64,000 nt of DNA, taken from contig MPUH01000161.1 of NCBI GenBank assembly GCA_001970955.1, forward strand, positions 1 through 64,000, written 5' to 3'. The stretch is from Stentor coeruleus (taxonomy: Eukaryota; Ciliophora; Heterotrichea; Heterotrichida; Stentoridae). Both the position numbers and the translations under genes were made by a program. The notes under the pieces were generated by a model. That model was not told the DNA's origin and made no database searches. It saw only the letters and a program-made list of their open reading frames with translations. Positions 18,617-29,105 of this stretch are shown here, piece after piece. Each line of letters starts with the position of its first letter. Position 1 is the stretch's first letter.

Positions 18617-19408
18617 TTAAACAGGCGGACTTGGGTCAAAACTTGTTTCTGGACTATCATCAGTTTTTATTTTTTTAACCGGTTCATTAGCCAATATTTT
18701 TCTTGCTTTAATGACAAAGTTCTCAATAATTAAAGGCTTAATATCATTACAGTTCTTTGGCACTATTGCTAAAAAAAAACAACCATTTCTAAAATGTGAA
18801 GTGACTTCTTTAATAACAATTTTTCTAAACAACGCCACTCCATTAGTCTCAACTTCAACTGTCCCTCTCATAATTTTATCCCCAGATGTATTTATTTTCA
18901 TTAATTTCGGAGGACTTTCTGTTGTAAAAAGCATAATTTTTATATTGACCGGGATGGGCATATTCACTTTATTATTGTTGTTATCAACAATTTCTATCAT
19001 CAACGAAAAAGCTCGTTCTTTATAAGCTGGCTGAGGAATTTGACTTAAAAGTCGTAAAGAATATGGGTGGTTGGTTTTTGTTCCACAGAGGATCATCAAA
19101 ATATGCTCAGGGGTTGTGATCTCTTCACGTGGGACTACTATTGATGAATTTTCTAATAATGAAGCTGCCTCAAGTCCTTTTGTTAAGGTTTCTACCTTTT
19201 TTAAAGCTGTGGATGTTTGTTCTGCCAATGTTCGGATTACTTCATTTTGTTGAGTCACAAGAGCGTATAAATGGTAAAGTAAAGTTGTATCTGAAGGTGC
19301 AGAAGGGAGAACTGGTCTTATTACTTGTGGTGAGAATGGAGGACTCTTACAACAGTTACATGTACCGTCCTTAGCCTGGCACATAACATTAAACTTGCAC
19401 ATTATCAC
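18617..19408 (-). CDS. unknown protein, helical N-terminus plus beta-sandwich-like domain
   Basis: 263 residues. A Cys-rich start (CKFNVMCQAKDGTCNCC) is followed by a predicted coiled coil (about 40-85, LYHLYALVTQQNEVIRTLAE). From about residue 105 to 235 there is a beta-rich domain (YSLRLLSQIPQPAY, LMIEIVDNNNNKVNMPIPV, GTVEVETNGVALFRKIVI, FFLAIVPKN, IIENFVIKARK). The strand order and the closing FVIKARK recall Ig-like DNA-binding or CBP60-type domains, but I see no diagnostic residues, so this is only a structural resemblance. The tail is acidic and Pro-rich (KKIKTDDSPETSFDPSPPV) with a basic KKIK patch. A nuclear regulatory role is a guess. Confidence 0.7.
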   Translation of the reverse strand: MIMCKFNVMCQAKDGTCNCCKSPPFSPQVIRPVLPSAPSDTTLLYHLYALVTQQNEVIRTLAEQTSTALKKVETLTKGLEAASLLENSSIVVPREEITTPEHILMILCGTKTNHPYSLRLLSQIPQPAYKERAFSLMIEIVDNNNNKVNMPIPVNIKIMLFTTESPPKLMKINTSGDKIMRGTVEVETNGVALFRKIVIKEVTSHFRNGCFFLAIVPKNCNDIKPLIIENFVIKARKILANEPVKKIKTDDSPETSFDPSPPV

Positions 19409-19644
19409 TAAAATATGGCTGGCTTAGGTTAAAAGTTTGTTGGAGTAGTTTATTTTAATTTATTATTGGAGGTTTTATTTTGTATAATGCTATTTGTGAT
19501 ATTATTATAGAGCATACAATTTATCATAAAAAACCCCAAAAGCTACCCCCAAAAACCTACATGCACAATTTCCAAAAATTATCAACCCATCCTATAGCTA
19601 TCATAAAATCTTACATTTAATCTATTAAAATAATCTATATCTTA

Positions 19645-20664
19645 TTAAGCTGTCATTTCAGCAATAAGTTCCGATATCATATTCCTAAGTATTTTCTGTT
19701 GTTCCAATTCCTGCCTAGTGCTTTCAATTTCTTTAACAATAGCTTCCCTCCTAGCAATCAAAGTTTCCAAATCAGCATTTTCTAATTTACTCGACCCTTG
19801 ATCTTTATGTGATTTCGGTCTACTTTCATGTGCAGTTGGCATAAGTATACTAAGATAATCCTGACTTTTTGTAATAACTACATTAGTAATAGGTCTTTGA
19901 TTAGCATGTGGAAGTGTTGATATTGTTTTTATAACATCCATACCTTCAACAACCCGTCCAAATGCCACCATCCTTCCATTCAAATGTAATAAAGGTCTTA
20001 ATGCTATATAAAACAAACTCCCATTTTCATTTCTGCCAAATTTACTCATTCCAATAACCCCTGGTTTATCATGTAAATAACTATAATTCTCATCAGCAAA
20101 AAATTCACCATAAATCGAACTATGAGATTTCCCTGATGCTGTATTTATAAAACCCCCTTCTATATATCCATCTTGGATTATTCTATGGATTATACTCCCT
20201 GAGTAGTTTAAATCTTTAAAACCATTAGACAACTGCCAAAAATTCTCACAAGTCCTTGGACAGTTTTGCACATCAAGTTCAATGACGATTTTTTTTTCAG
20301 GGGATTCCCCGATTTTGATATGCCATAAAACATATTTCTTTGAAGGATTTGAGATTTTTTGGATATAACTGCTTTCGGCTTCAGATGTAAATACACTTTG
20401 GCTTGTGTTTTCAATGTATTTATACTTTTCGATTGCTAATTGTGAAAGCTCAATTATACCACCGATAAGTATATTGTCTAGGTAACAAAGGACTTCAAGG
20501 TCTGGGTCAACTTTGTTGTATTTTTTCTGTTGGAAAAGTTCCCAGTCTGCTTCGAGCATACCTTCAGTGTATGAACGAATTTCGTTTGAAAGACCTTTGA
20601 GGATGCTTCGGCCTTGGTGAAATGATCCACAACGGATTAGACCGTAGAGTTCTATGTAAGACAT
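19645..20664 (-). CDS. PPIL6: PPIL6-like divergent cyclophilin
   Basis: 339 residues. The N-terminal 90 residues (IELYGLIRCGSFHQGRSIL, then DWELFQQKKYNKV) match the special N-terminal domain of PPIL6, and a cyclophilin fold follows (CPRTCENFWQLSNG, IIHRIIQDGYIEGG, SIYGEFFADENYSYLHDKPG, NGSLFYIAL). The catalytic Arg of HRI is kept, but the usual Gln (QGG) is Glu, and the FF of NGSQFFI is LFY, so peptidyl-prolyl isomerase activity is doubtful. PPIL6 is known as a cilium-associated protein in animals and protists. A C-terminal coiled coil (ARREAIVKEIESTRQELEQ) is extra. Ends in TAA. Confidence 0.82.
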   Translation of the reverse strand: MSYIELYGLIRCGSFHQGRSILKGLSNEIRSYTEGMLEADWELFQQKKYNKVDPDLEVLCYLDNILIGGIIELSQLAIEKYKYIENTSQSVFTSEAESSYIQKISNPSKKYVLWHIKIGESPEKKIVIELDVQNCPRTCENFWQLSNGFKDLNYSGSIIHRIIQDGYIEGGFINTASGKSHSSIYGEFFADENYSYLHDKPGVIGMSKFGRNENGSLFYIALRPLLHLNGRMVAFGRVVEGMDVIKTISTLPHANQRPITNVVITKSQDYLSILMPTAHESRPKSHKDQGSSKLENADLETLIARREAIVKEIESTRQELEQQKILRNMISELIAEMTA

Positions 20665-21206
20665 TATTAGTTTACTTTTGAGATATTAGATTTTATTAAG
20701 GATTTGCTTAGAGGAATAGGAAAAGGTGGAAGTACAGGAAAAATTTTAGGATTTGATGGGTTTTGAAGAAATTGTTGCGAGTTTGGGGATTTAGAGGTTT
20801 GGGGTTGGATATAGAATGAATTTAGGGATTATGGATAGGTATGGTTTCAGTTTATAAGTGGATTAAAGATTTAAAGTTTGTGATTTGAGTTTTCTTTTTT
20901 ATGAAGTATTTATAAGAAAACACAGTATTTGGAGTTAGATTTATGTTATATTTGTAAAATGTAATAATAATATGATTTTATACACAAAATAATCTGATGT
21001 TATATACACTTACTAGAATCCTTCAACCTAAAAAAACCTTATTTTCTAACTAACACCCAAGACTTTTTTTTTAAACCAAGCCAATAATCTTCCATAATAA
21101 ATCTCATCTATCACTTAAACCCTACTTATTTCTCTATATTCGCTATTTTTTCAATACCTCAAAAATGCCAAAGGCATTTTTCATGATCCTAATAATAAGC
21201 CCATAA
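20665..21206. other. divergent spacer
   Basis: No gene seen. G-rich to about 20960, then C-rich and G-poor up to the Hsp33 start. Likely carries both promoters. Confidence 0.55.
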
Positions 21207-22064
21207 ATGCTCAAAGACCTTGTGATCCATTTCTACACAAACACCTTCCGTGGGAGTATTACCCAAGGCCGTAACATGACAAGCATTATCAGATCTCGTA
21301 ATGGCCTTGAAGATCTCACAGTATGCAAAGAACTTCACACTTCAGTATCAAGTTCATTAATGCAAAGTATCCTCCTTAGAGGTGAAGAACGTGTTAGAAC
21401 TGTTTCAGAAAGATCTTATGAAGCACTCGGGATCATTTACGATTGTACAGTCTATACCGAAAAATGGGGAAGCAATTTCTTCAGAGGAGTCGCTACAAAA
21501 TCCGAGACAACAACTCCAAGAGAAAAATCTAATTTCATGATCGGTAGAGCTTTATATGGGGCAACAGAAGAATATAAGTCAATATTAGCATTAGATGACC
21601 AAAACATAGGTTTAACCAATAAAGACATGCAAACTTTTTATAACATCAGCGAACAGGTTCCAAGTAAAATCTATATAAACTCTTCAGATTTCACAAACCA
21701 AAACCCAGACTTCAAATCTTTATCATATCTTATTCAACTAATGCCAGGCGGAGAAAAAGAAATGCTTACCGAACTAGACGAATCAATAAAATCCTCATCA
21801 TTTTTCTCTCAACTTCATGAAGAGCCTTTAACCGAAGAAAATTTCAAACATCTTTTTTCTAGTATCCATGAAGAAATTGGTTTTAGATCTACAGAGTATG
21901 AGTTTAAATGCAATTGTAATAAAGACTCAATGATATCTTTTATTAAGAAACTTGAAATAACCGAATTAGTTGAATTAAAAAAAGATACTCACGTTATTAC
22001 ATGTAGTCACTGCAATGAGCATTATGAACTAACACCTAAAGATATAGATCCTTATATAAAATAA
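21207..22064 (+). CDS. Hsp33-type redox chaperone
   Basis: 285 residues, the family's normal size. It aligns throughout with bacterial HslO/Hsp33: FRGSITQG near the start, ISEQVPSKIYINSSD (bacterial SEQLPTRLFI), SYLIQLMPGG, and the C-terminal zinc switch with CNC about 45 residues before CSHC. All four zinc cysteines are kept, so the oxidation-activated holdase mechanism should work. There is no evident mitochondrial presequence, so a cytosolic location is likely. Hsp33 is a bacterial-type protein known in only some eukaryotes. SEC13 follows after just 25 bases on the same strand. The start is the first Met after an in-frame TAA. Confidence 0.9.
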   Translation: MLKDLVIHFYTNTFRGSITQGRNMTSIIRSRNGLEDLTVCKELHTSVSSSLMQSILLRGEERVRTVSERSYEALGIIYDCTVYTEKWGSNFFRGVATKSETTTPREKSNFMIGRALYGATEEYKSILALDDQNIGLTNKDMQTFYNISEQVPSKIYINSSDFTNQNPDFKSLSYLIQLMPGGEKEMLTELDESIKSSSFFSQLHEEPLTEENFKHLFSSIHEEIGFRSTEYEFKCNCNKDSMISFIKKLEITELVELKKDTHVITCSHCNEHYELTPKDIDPYIK

Positions 22065-22089
22065 GTAAATGGTGACTTATAGTATTTAA

Positions 22090-22968
22090 ATGGTGAGATC
22101 TATATAGGCTGTAGTAGATACAAAGCATGAAGGACCGATAACAGATAGTAAGTATGATTATTATGGTCGAAGACTTGCTACAAGTTCAGCAGATGGTCAT
22201 GTGAAGATAATAGAAAGTGATGCATCTGTGTCTAGTACTTTATCTTTCCATCAAGGAAGTGTGCAATGTGTCAGCTGGAGCCATCCTAAATATGGACCTT
22301 TATTAGCTTCAGGAGGATCAGATCATCGTGTTGTTATATGGAAAGAAACATCAGCAAATAAATGGACTGTAGCTTATGAGTATATTGGCCATACAGGTCC
22401 TATAACATGTTTAACTTGGGCTCCTTATCAATATGGTTTACAGTTATTGATAGGATCTATAGATGGTTGTGTAACTTTGTTAAAACTTCAGGAACATGAA
22501 AATTGGCAAAGTAAAACTTTTTATGCTCATTGTAATGGGGTATTAGCTTGTAATTGGGCTCCAGTTTATGAAGGATTACTTGATTTAGTCAGCCAAGTAT
22601 TAAGATTTGCCACATCAGGAGCTGATTATACTGTAAAGATTTGGGAAGAAAATTCTGATGGGGATTTAGATTGTGAGATTTTTAATAAGCATAAAAGTTG
22701 GGTTAGAGGACTTGCTTGGGGAAGAGAATTGTTTAGTGCAAGTGATGATGGAGTTGTTTTTATGTGGAGATTTGAAGGAAGTTGGGAAGGTCTGGAGATT
22801 TTTAATGCGAAACAGATTGTTTGGGCTTTGGATTGGAATGAAATGGGGCAACAGGTTGCTGTGTGTTGTGGGGATAATGTTACTAGGGTGATTAAAGAAG
22901 GACAAGATGGTATATGGAGGATTTTATATGAAGTTATGGATAATGGACAAGTAGTAGAACATAGTTAA
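22090..22968 (+). CDS. SEC13: SEC13 homologue, 15-nt intron right after the ATG
   Basis: Exon 1 is the ATG alone (22090-22092); a 15-nt intron follows (22093-22107, GTGAGATCTATATAG), then the remaining 287 codons. The spliced start MAVVDTKHEGPITDSKYDYY, then GRRLATSSADGHVKI, matches the SEC13 N-terminus, including the DYYGKRLAT strand. Six WD40 blades follow (CVSWSHPKYGPLLASGGSD, GPITCLTWAPYQYG, RFATSGADYTVKIWEE, WVRGLAWGRE). SEC13 is a subunit of the COPII coat and the Nup107-160 nuclear pore complex. 287 residues fits the family (about 300). Without the intron, only an internal Met within blade 1 would be available. Confidence 0.92.
22093..22107 (+). other. 15-nt intron directly after the SEC13 start codon
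   Basis: GTGAGATCTATATAG. It leaves an initiator exon of three coding bases. Confidence 0.85.
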
Positions 22969-23120
22969 AATATTAGATGATGGGTATAGATTGTATAGAT
23001 TATTATAAATTAGATGATGATTATGTATATATAATAAATAAGGATTTTATGTTTTTTATAAAGATTTTATGTACCAATAATTATATAATTATTAGTTATA
23101 AACTTTTCATTCTTAATTCA

Positions 23121-23765
23121 TTAAGATAATACATCAGTTTCATCTCCATAATAAAATTGATTAAGATCATTGATTTTATCAACCTCAAAAGCATCTAAAG
23201 CAATATTAAGTTCATCAAAAAAATAATACCCGTAATAAGTTTTAAGCCTACTCCAGTTCTCTCTGCATTCATCATTGTGCTTTTTTATTTCAGAATCACA
23301 ACATCGGAATTTGAAAGAATAGCATAATTCATCATAGTTTTCAGTACTAAATATCAAATCAAGGACAAGTCTAAATACATCTCTATGTTCTTTCTTATTG
23401 AAAAAAGACTTACAAAAATTTTTATTAAAACTTTTCGGTTTAGAACCAAAATTTGTTTTCTCGATTTTAGTTTCTGATTTAGGTTCTAATAGGGTTTTTA
23501 TAGCTTCTGAAATTAGTTGATCATTATTTTTGTAGATTGAAGTGAGAGATCTCCAAAGATTGTCTTTTGTGCAATCAAGAATGTTAAATGCTTTACCATT
23601 TATTTTTGGATACGTGCTGTTAGCTGCTTTTTTTAAAAAGTACTTGAGTTTACGCATGAAAAAGACTGTGATATTATCTTTTTTACATCTAGGATTATTG
23701 AATTTCCTAAGAATATTAGTTAAAAGATTCGGCTTGCGTCCTGTTCTGCTTCTATTGTTTTCCAT
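23121..23765 (-). CDS. orphan family member A, basic
   Basis: 214 residues, not recognised. It starts MENNRSRTGRKPNLLTNILR; TGRKP resembles an AT-hook core. It shares an ordered set of features with the gene at 28242-29105: GRK/GRRK near the start of the shared region, an Asn-Leu/Lys-Ile-TRP-Arg-Ser helix (NLWRSLTSIYKNN), a (K/S)SFN block before a double Phe (KSFNKNFCKSFFNKKEHR), and a CC pair (FKFRCCDSEIKK). I infer a lineage-specific paralogous pair, possibly DNA-binding. No catalytic triad or transposase signature is visible. Ends in TAA. Confidence 0.75.
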   Translation of the reverse strand: MENNRSRTGRKPNLLTNILRKFNNPRCKKDNITVFFMRKLKYFLKKAANSTYPKINGKAFNILDCTKDNLWRSLTSIYKNNDQLISEAIKTLLEPKSETKIEKTNFGSKPKSFNKNFCKSFFNKKEHRDVFRLVLDLIFSTENYDELCYSFKFRCCDSEIKKHNDECRENWSRLKTYYGYYFFDELNIALDAFEVDKINDLNQFYYGDETDVLS

Positions 23766-24823
23766 TTATATAAAATATCTTCATTATTTTAGAGATATTT
23801 TGTAAAATTGTCTACATTTTATAATCAGAACATTTTTTTATCATATGATCATAAAATCTTGATTGAAATTCAAATATAAAATTTCCTACATATTTGTGAA
23901 TTATGAAGGATTAATTGTTTTAGTCTAAGATTTCAAAGATTACATGCTGATTTTGATTTTTATTATGTATTTTCACCTGAAATTATTAGAAAGAATATAT
24001 TTTTCTATCTTCCTCTAACTAATAGTTAGTTAAAATTATAAGTTTAGGTAAAATTTATTATTTTATCGCTGTTGTTATATTTCTTTTCTTTTTAAGCACA
24101 ATATTAAAGAAAAAATCAAGTTTTCTCTGTGCAACTCTTAAAACTATAAAAGCTTTTTATTGAGTGTTTTATGCTATATTTTTTTTTTAGTTTTTATTAC
24201 TAAAATTACTACTCCGGAAATATTTTCTGAAAATGTGTTAGGGAATATTGAGAAAATTTTAAAATTAATTGAAAAATGAGATAACAGCTTCACAAAAAAC
24301 TTTTAATTCTTGATCGATTACGTAGTTTTCTTAAAATAAATTTCAATGTAATAAAAATTTATTTTACACAAAAGTTTTTTGATAAAAATATTTTTTTAGT
24401 TTTACTTACACTTTTTGCATATTTTTGTATGAATATCATAACTTTTTTCCTAACTCCATTTTTATGTTTATGATAAAATTATCTTTTTTAAATACACCCC
24501 CCTTTGAAAAAAAAAATACTCTAATAATTTCCTTTGATTAGAAAATACTTCTTATTTGTTATAATATGCTTGGATAGTTGCAGTTAAAGCTCACAACATC
24601 TTCGATTACTTTATACTATATATTCTATTTACTGATGTATTTAGCAGATAAGCAACAGTAACTAATTTAGTAAGTTTTAGAAAACTCAACCTCAGATTTG
24701 CTTAGTTTTAATAAACTTACTTTGCTGATACATTTAGCTATAAACCAATTATTATTTATTTTCCTCACTTTAAGTTTTAGAATACTTACATAAAAGCTTA
24801 TATAACAAGCTTATAAATTTAAT
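23766..24823. other. long gene-free stretch
   Basis: No intact gene. Strongly AT-rich with homopolymer runs. A + frame around 23930-24240 reads protein-like if TAA and TAG are ignored, but there is no homology to support it. Confidence 0.5.
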
Positions 24824-27082
24824 ATGGAATCCAACTTGGATATGCTAAAGTGTTTTATTAGGGAATATGAGCTAAAAGATAATTATAAAGTTACCAAAAA
24901 TCATAAATGCATCAATACCACAACATCAGGATCTTTAGTTTTAACATATAGTATTGGGACAATTTTTATAAATGATGATACTCGAAATATTAAAGATTTA
25001 CAGACTGAGACTAATGAAAAGAGTAAAATTAGGTCTAAGGAAGAAGAAAAAAATATATCAGAAACAATAAGTAAAGACGAAAAAGATAAAAAAGTTGAAG
25101 TGCAAAAAGAAGAAATTTCAAGTGAATATAATGAAGAAAATTTTTTTAATGAATGTATTATCAGAGAACTTAAAGGGCCAATTTCAGAAATAGAATATGC
25201 TATATATAATGAAATAATGTTTTTTGAATCCTTCAAAGATCATAAATTTATTTTAATACCTTATGGATTCACTATTAATAAGGAGGAAGGACAAGATGAT
25301 ATAATAGTTTACTCAATGATTTCTCCAAAACCGAAATTAAATCTTGAGAATTATTACCATACATGGGATTATATAATTAGACTCAAAATATTGTCATAAC
25401 TACTCAAAATTATGAAGTTACTAAATTCAAAATCATTTTGTTATAGGAATTTTACTCCTAAGACTATTTTTTTAGACGACGAGTTAAATGTGATTATTGA
25501 AACTTCAATTTTTGCAAAACAATTGCCAGTTTTTCAAACTGATTTAATTGAAAATTCTTTTTTACTAAAACTAGCTGATAAGGCTTTTCTTGCTCCAGAA
25601 GTAAAGCTTGGAATTCATACAGCAGAACTCTATCAAAATATAATTTATTATGACCCTATGCTTTCAGATATATTTTCTATAGGTTTAGTTATTCTTAAAA
25701 TAACTTGTGACGAAAGTATGGAGTATGAATTCCTAGAATTAAGTGAAAAAAGAATCCAAAAACTTTTTCAGAGAGCTGCTACCATATCAGATCTGCATTT
25801 GTGTCACCCAGAATGCTCCAATAATTTTAGAAATAAATTGAAAAGTCTTATTTCCAAGCATTTCAACCAAAGACAAGTTGTAGAAATGCTTAAAATAAAC
25901 CCATCAAAAAGAATTTTAATGCAAGATTTGGCATCTAATATTTATGTGATAGAGCAGGAAATAAATAAACTTATGGGTAAAGAAGTAGAACAAGAAGTAA
26001 TAGTTTATCAAGCTTTTAAATGTAATCCCACGATTAAGCGATTTATTGAATTAATAAAATTAATTGAAGACCAAGATATGGATTATCATAATTATGATGA
26101 ATTGATGATCTTAAAATTAGCAAAAAATTTTAATACTGACAACCAAGTGCTAATAAAAAATCAAGATGCATATTTTGAAAAAAAAATTGGAAGTGAAATA
26201 GACCTTATTGAAGGAATATCATCTTTTATTATAGATTTCTACAAGTTTTTATCAATAAAAAGTGACTTAACCTATTTTGTCTCTATTATTCGGGCGAATA
26301 GGAGAACAGCTATGGATTATTTTGACTTTTTTAACAGATTCTTTGGAATAAAAAACGAAATCCAAAAAGATTATGCGATTAGCATGTTAAAGGCTACAAT
26401 TAATTATCCTATGGGTTTCCATGAACTTTTTAATGAAAACAGTATTTTACTAGATGAAACTCATATTGTCTCTATTCTAAGATTTCCATTTATTATTTCA
26501 GAAATACAAAAGATTTTAAGTTGGAATCCAATAGTTGATTTCTTTTCTACCATCCTTAAGATTTCTGATTTTGAGATATTTTTTAATGAAGTGTTGCAAA
26601 ATACTTTCTTAGTTAAGATGTTTGAAGGACTATATGGATGTATATCTAATAACAAAAGAATTTTTGTATCTGATTTTGATATGAATTTAGATTATGATAT
26701 TTGTTCAATTGCTCAACGAGCAGCATTATATATAACCATCCTTCATGAAATGACCAATTTCTCAAGAAGTCGAAATGCTGTGATTAGAAAAGAAATTAAT
26801 CAAAAATTTATGCTGAAAAAAAATGATGTTAATAAAGGAGATTCTTATTACAAAGAAAATGCCTATAAATTTGAACATTATCTATTTAATACAATTCCTG
26901 TTTATATAAACAACACCGCTGGACAATATTTTATAAATGTAGCAAACGAGTCTAGAGAAGATTTTGCAAAGAGATTTAAAGAAAAAAATAATTATGATCA
27001 TAGTAGTGTTACTATAGCAAAAGGAGATCGTTCTGTAGTGATTTTAGGTGTTTGTGGATTCAGTAAAAATATAATTAGATAA
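24824..27082 (+). CDS. protein-kinase-like (pseudokinase) frame with one in-frame TAA
   Basis: One frame of 752 positions, interrupted only by TAA at 25397-25399 (codon 192). Both sides belong to the same kinase fold: IIRLKILS before the TAA and LLKIMKLLNSKSFCYRNFTP after it make the helix that precedes the catalytic loop, where homologues often have Gln. The catalytic loop reads YRNFTPKT instead of HRDxKPEN and the DFG site reads ETS (VIIETSIFAK), so it would be a pseudokinase even if complete. The APE-like FLAPEV and the F-helix SDIFSIGLVILK are kept. A long helical region follows to the end. No 15- or 16-nt intron can remove the TAA. Alternatives are a recent nonsense mutation, two separate genes (24824-25399 and 25412-27082) or readthrough. 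Confidence 0.6.
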
Positions 27083-28241
27083 TTCAGGTTAGAATTTAAA
27101 TCTGTATATCATATATGCACTCTTTCTTTATAAGCTTGTATTTTATAAATTAGCTTCACTTTAAAACATTCTCTAGCCACAGTTTTTTTGTTGTTGAGAA
27201 TTATGATGTTAAAAAGTAAAATATATGTAGGAAATTATACAGATACATCAAAATATTTGATTAGCTCTCGTTTGATTTTCTCATAATGCAAATTCCTACC
27301 TTTTAATGATGGGGAAATGCAGATAATAAATATAATAAGAGTTTATTTCGCGAGAAATACAGATATTTCTTTAAGAGTGCTGAAAAATACTATATATCCT
27401 AAAATTAACACCCTAAACTTTGTCATCTTTATTCAAAATCATCCTAATTAAAAATCATTCATTCTCAAATACTTTATTTTTATATACAATCATAATTTCT
27501 TCTTTATATAATATTTTCTTGCCTTAATAAATAACTTTCAATAATAAACTTAAAACTTAATCATTTATTACTAATCTTTCATATTAAAATATAAAAATAC
27601 TCTCACATAAATCATAATATCATTTTTCTAATCTTGAATACTGGCGTATAATTTTATATGTAAAAATAATCAACAGCTGATTCTGCTGATAAAATTGTTT
27701 TCAAGCACCATCAATTGTCAAATTTGTAGTAAAAATGGTGGATTTCCCCCCCCATGCCAATTGAATATGAAGATGATTTTTTTAGGGAGGGATGACAATT
27801 TTTCTTAAGAAAGTTATTATTTTGTATGCGAGCATTAATAAAATTATCTAAAAAATTGCTTATTTTGGCTTTGGGGCGAAAATTAAATTTCTTATATGAA
27901 AGGAAACTAAGTAAATCATCAGAGGAAGTCTATATTAAGTGCCTAAAAACTATTATAAACATTTATTAACTATATATATTTTTTTAGAGCATAAAACTCA
28001 TCCTTAAATGTAAAATCTAATCCCAATTCTGCTAAAAAATATAAAAAACAATCTTAATTTCCTTTAAAAAATGTTAATACCAAGCCTACTTCCTTTAAAA
28101 ATCACAAAACCCACACAAAAATCACAGGATCCAACCTAAACGCAAAAACTTCACAAGCCAATCTGACATCCTAACCCAGAAATTCTCTTATACCCAATAA
28201 TTAAATCCATCTGATTAAAAAATTATCATTACGCCTTAAAT
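27083..28241. other. long gene-free stretch, possible small relic
   Basis: No intact gene. At 27754-27978 a + frame (MPIEYEDDFFREG, TGA, QFFLRKLLFCMRALI...) ends in TAA and continues past a TGA, with a run of eight C just upstream. Rest AT-rich, C-leaning on the right. Confidence 0.45.
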
Positions 28242-29105
28242 TTAGTTGGTTATTGCCTTATAAAACTCATTCTCTAAAAGCTTTTGTAATAATCCCCATT
28301 TGATATAACAAGAAAAATCATGAACCTCCTTTCCATTTTTTTTGCAACAAGACATTCTAAAGATTTTCTGTAATCTTTCTATTGATATATTTTCAAAAAA
28401 TAGTTTTATAAGTATATCTAACGCAGCTCTATTTATATGATTCCCAAAAAACTCATTCATAAGATCAAGGTTAAAACTTGACTTTCTAGATTTATTTCCT
28501 GAAGGGAAAGTTTCAGGTTTAGACTGTAGTTCAAAGAAGACTAGATTCTGAGATACAAAATCAGAAAAGCTTCTCCAGATTTTCATTTCTGTTATATCGT
28601 GATAATTAAAAGCAAGTTTATTTCCTTTTGGGGTGCTACCTTTAAGTGCACAACGAACTGCTTTACAAAAGCTTCTATAAATATTTGCATTGAAGTATTC
28701 TCTTTTAATTGCTTTTTTGTTGATAACTGAATCTTTCTTAGGGTCCCAAGTCTCGAATTTATTAAAAAATGTTGAAATCTGAGCCTTTCTCCTACCCCTT
28801 GATACTTTCTTAACTTCAGTTTCATTGCAAAAAGTTTCATAATACCTTTGACAATCAACTTGTAATTCATTTGTAATAGTTTTGCTATTTCTTTTAGCAT
28901 AAATAGCTGACAAAGAGTAAATATCATTTTTAGTAAGATCTTTTTTTGTATTCTCATCACATTTTTCATGTCCTTCTCCAATATCTAAATCTAAGTTATC
29001 TTGATTATGACTTTTTTCATCACAAAAATCATAATCTACTTGCTCATCTAGGAAAAGTTGCTCTTGGATATCGTAGTTAAAGTTGTAATTATTCATTATA
29101 ATCAT
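28242..29105 (-). CDS. orphan family member B
   Basis: 287 residues. An acidic N-terminus (YDIQEQLFLDEQVDYDFCDE) precedes a region sharing the pattern of the gene at 23121-23765: SRGRRKAQISTFFNKF, MKIWRSFSDFVSQN, SSFNLDLMNEFFGNHINR, MSCCKKNGKEVH. The invariant WRS, SFN, FF and CC points in the same order argue for common descent with strong divergence. It starts MIIMNNYNF; the second Met (29096) is an equally good start. Function unknown. Ends in TAA. Confidence 0.75.
   Translation of the reverse strand: MIIMNNYNFNYDIQEQLFLDEQVDYDFCDEKSHNQDNLDLDIGEGHEKCDENTKKDLTKNDIYSLSAIYAKRNSKTITNELQVDCQRYYETFCNETEVKKVSRGRRKAQISTFFNKFETWDPKKDSVINKKAIKREYFNANIYRSFCKAVRCALKGSTPKGNKLAFNYHDITEMKIWRSFSDFVSQNLVFFELQSKPETFPSGNKSRKSSFNLDLMNEFFGNHINRAALDILIKLFFENISIERLQKIFRMSCCKKNGKEVHDFSCYIKWGLLQKLLENEFYKAITN

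Noticed and set aside
18617-19408. Assignment to the CBP60 or Rel-like Ig-fold families
   Set aside because: Only the general order of beta strands and a FVIKARK end resemble them; no diagnostic DNA-contact residues seen.
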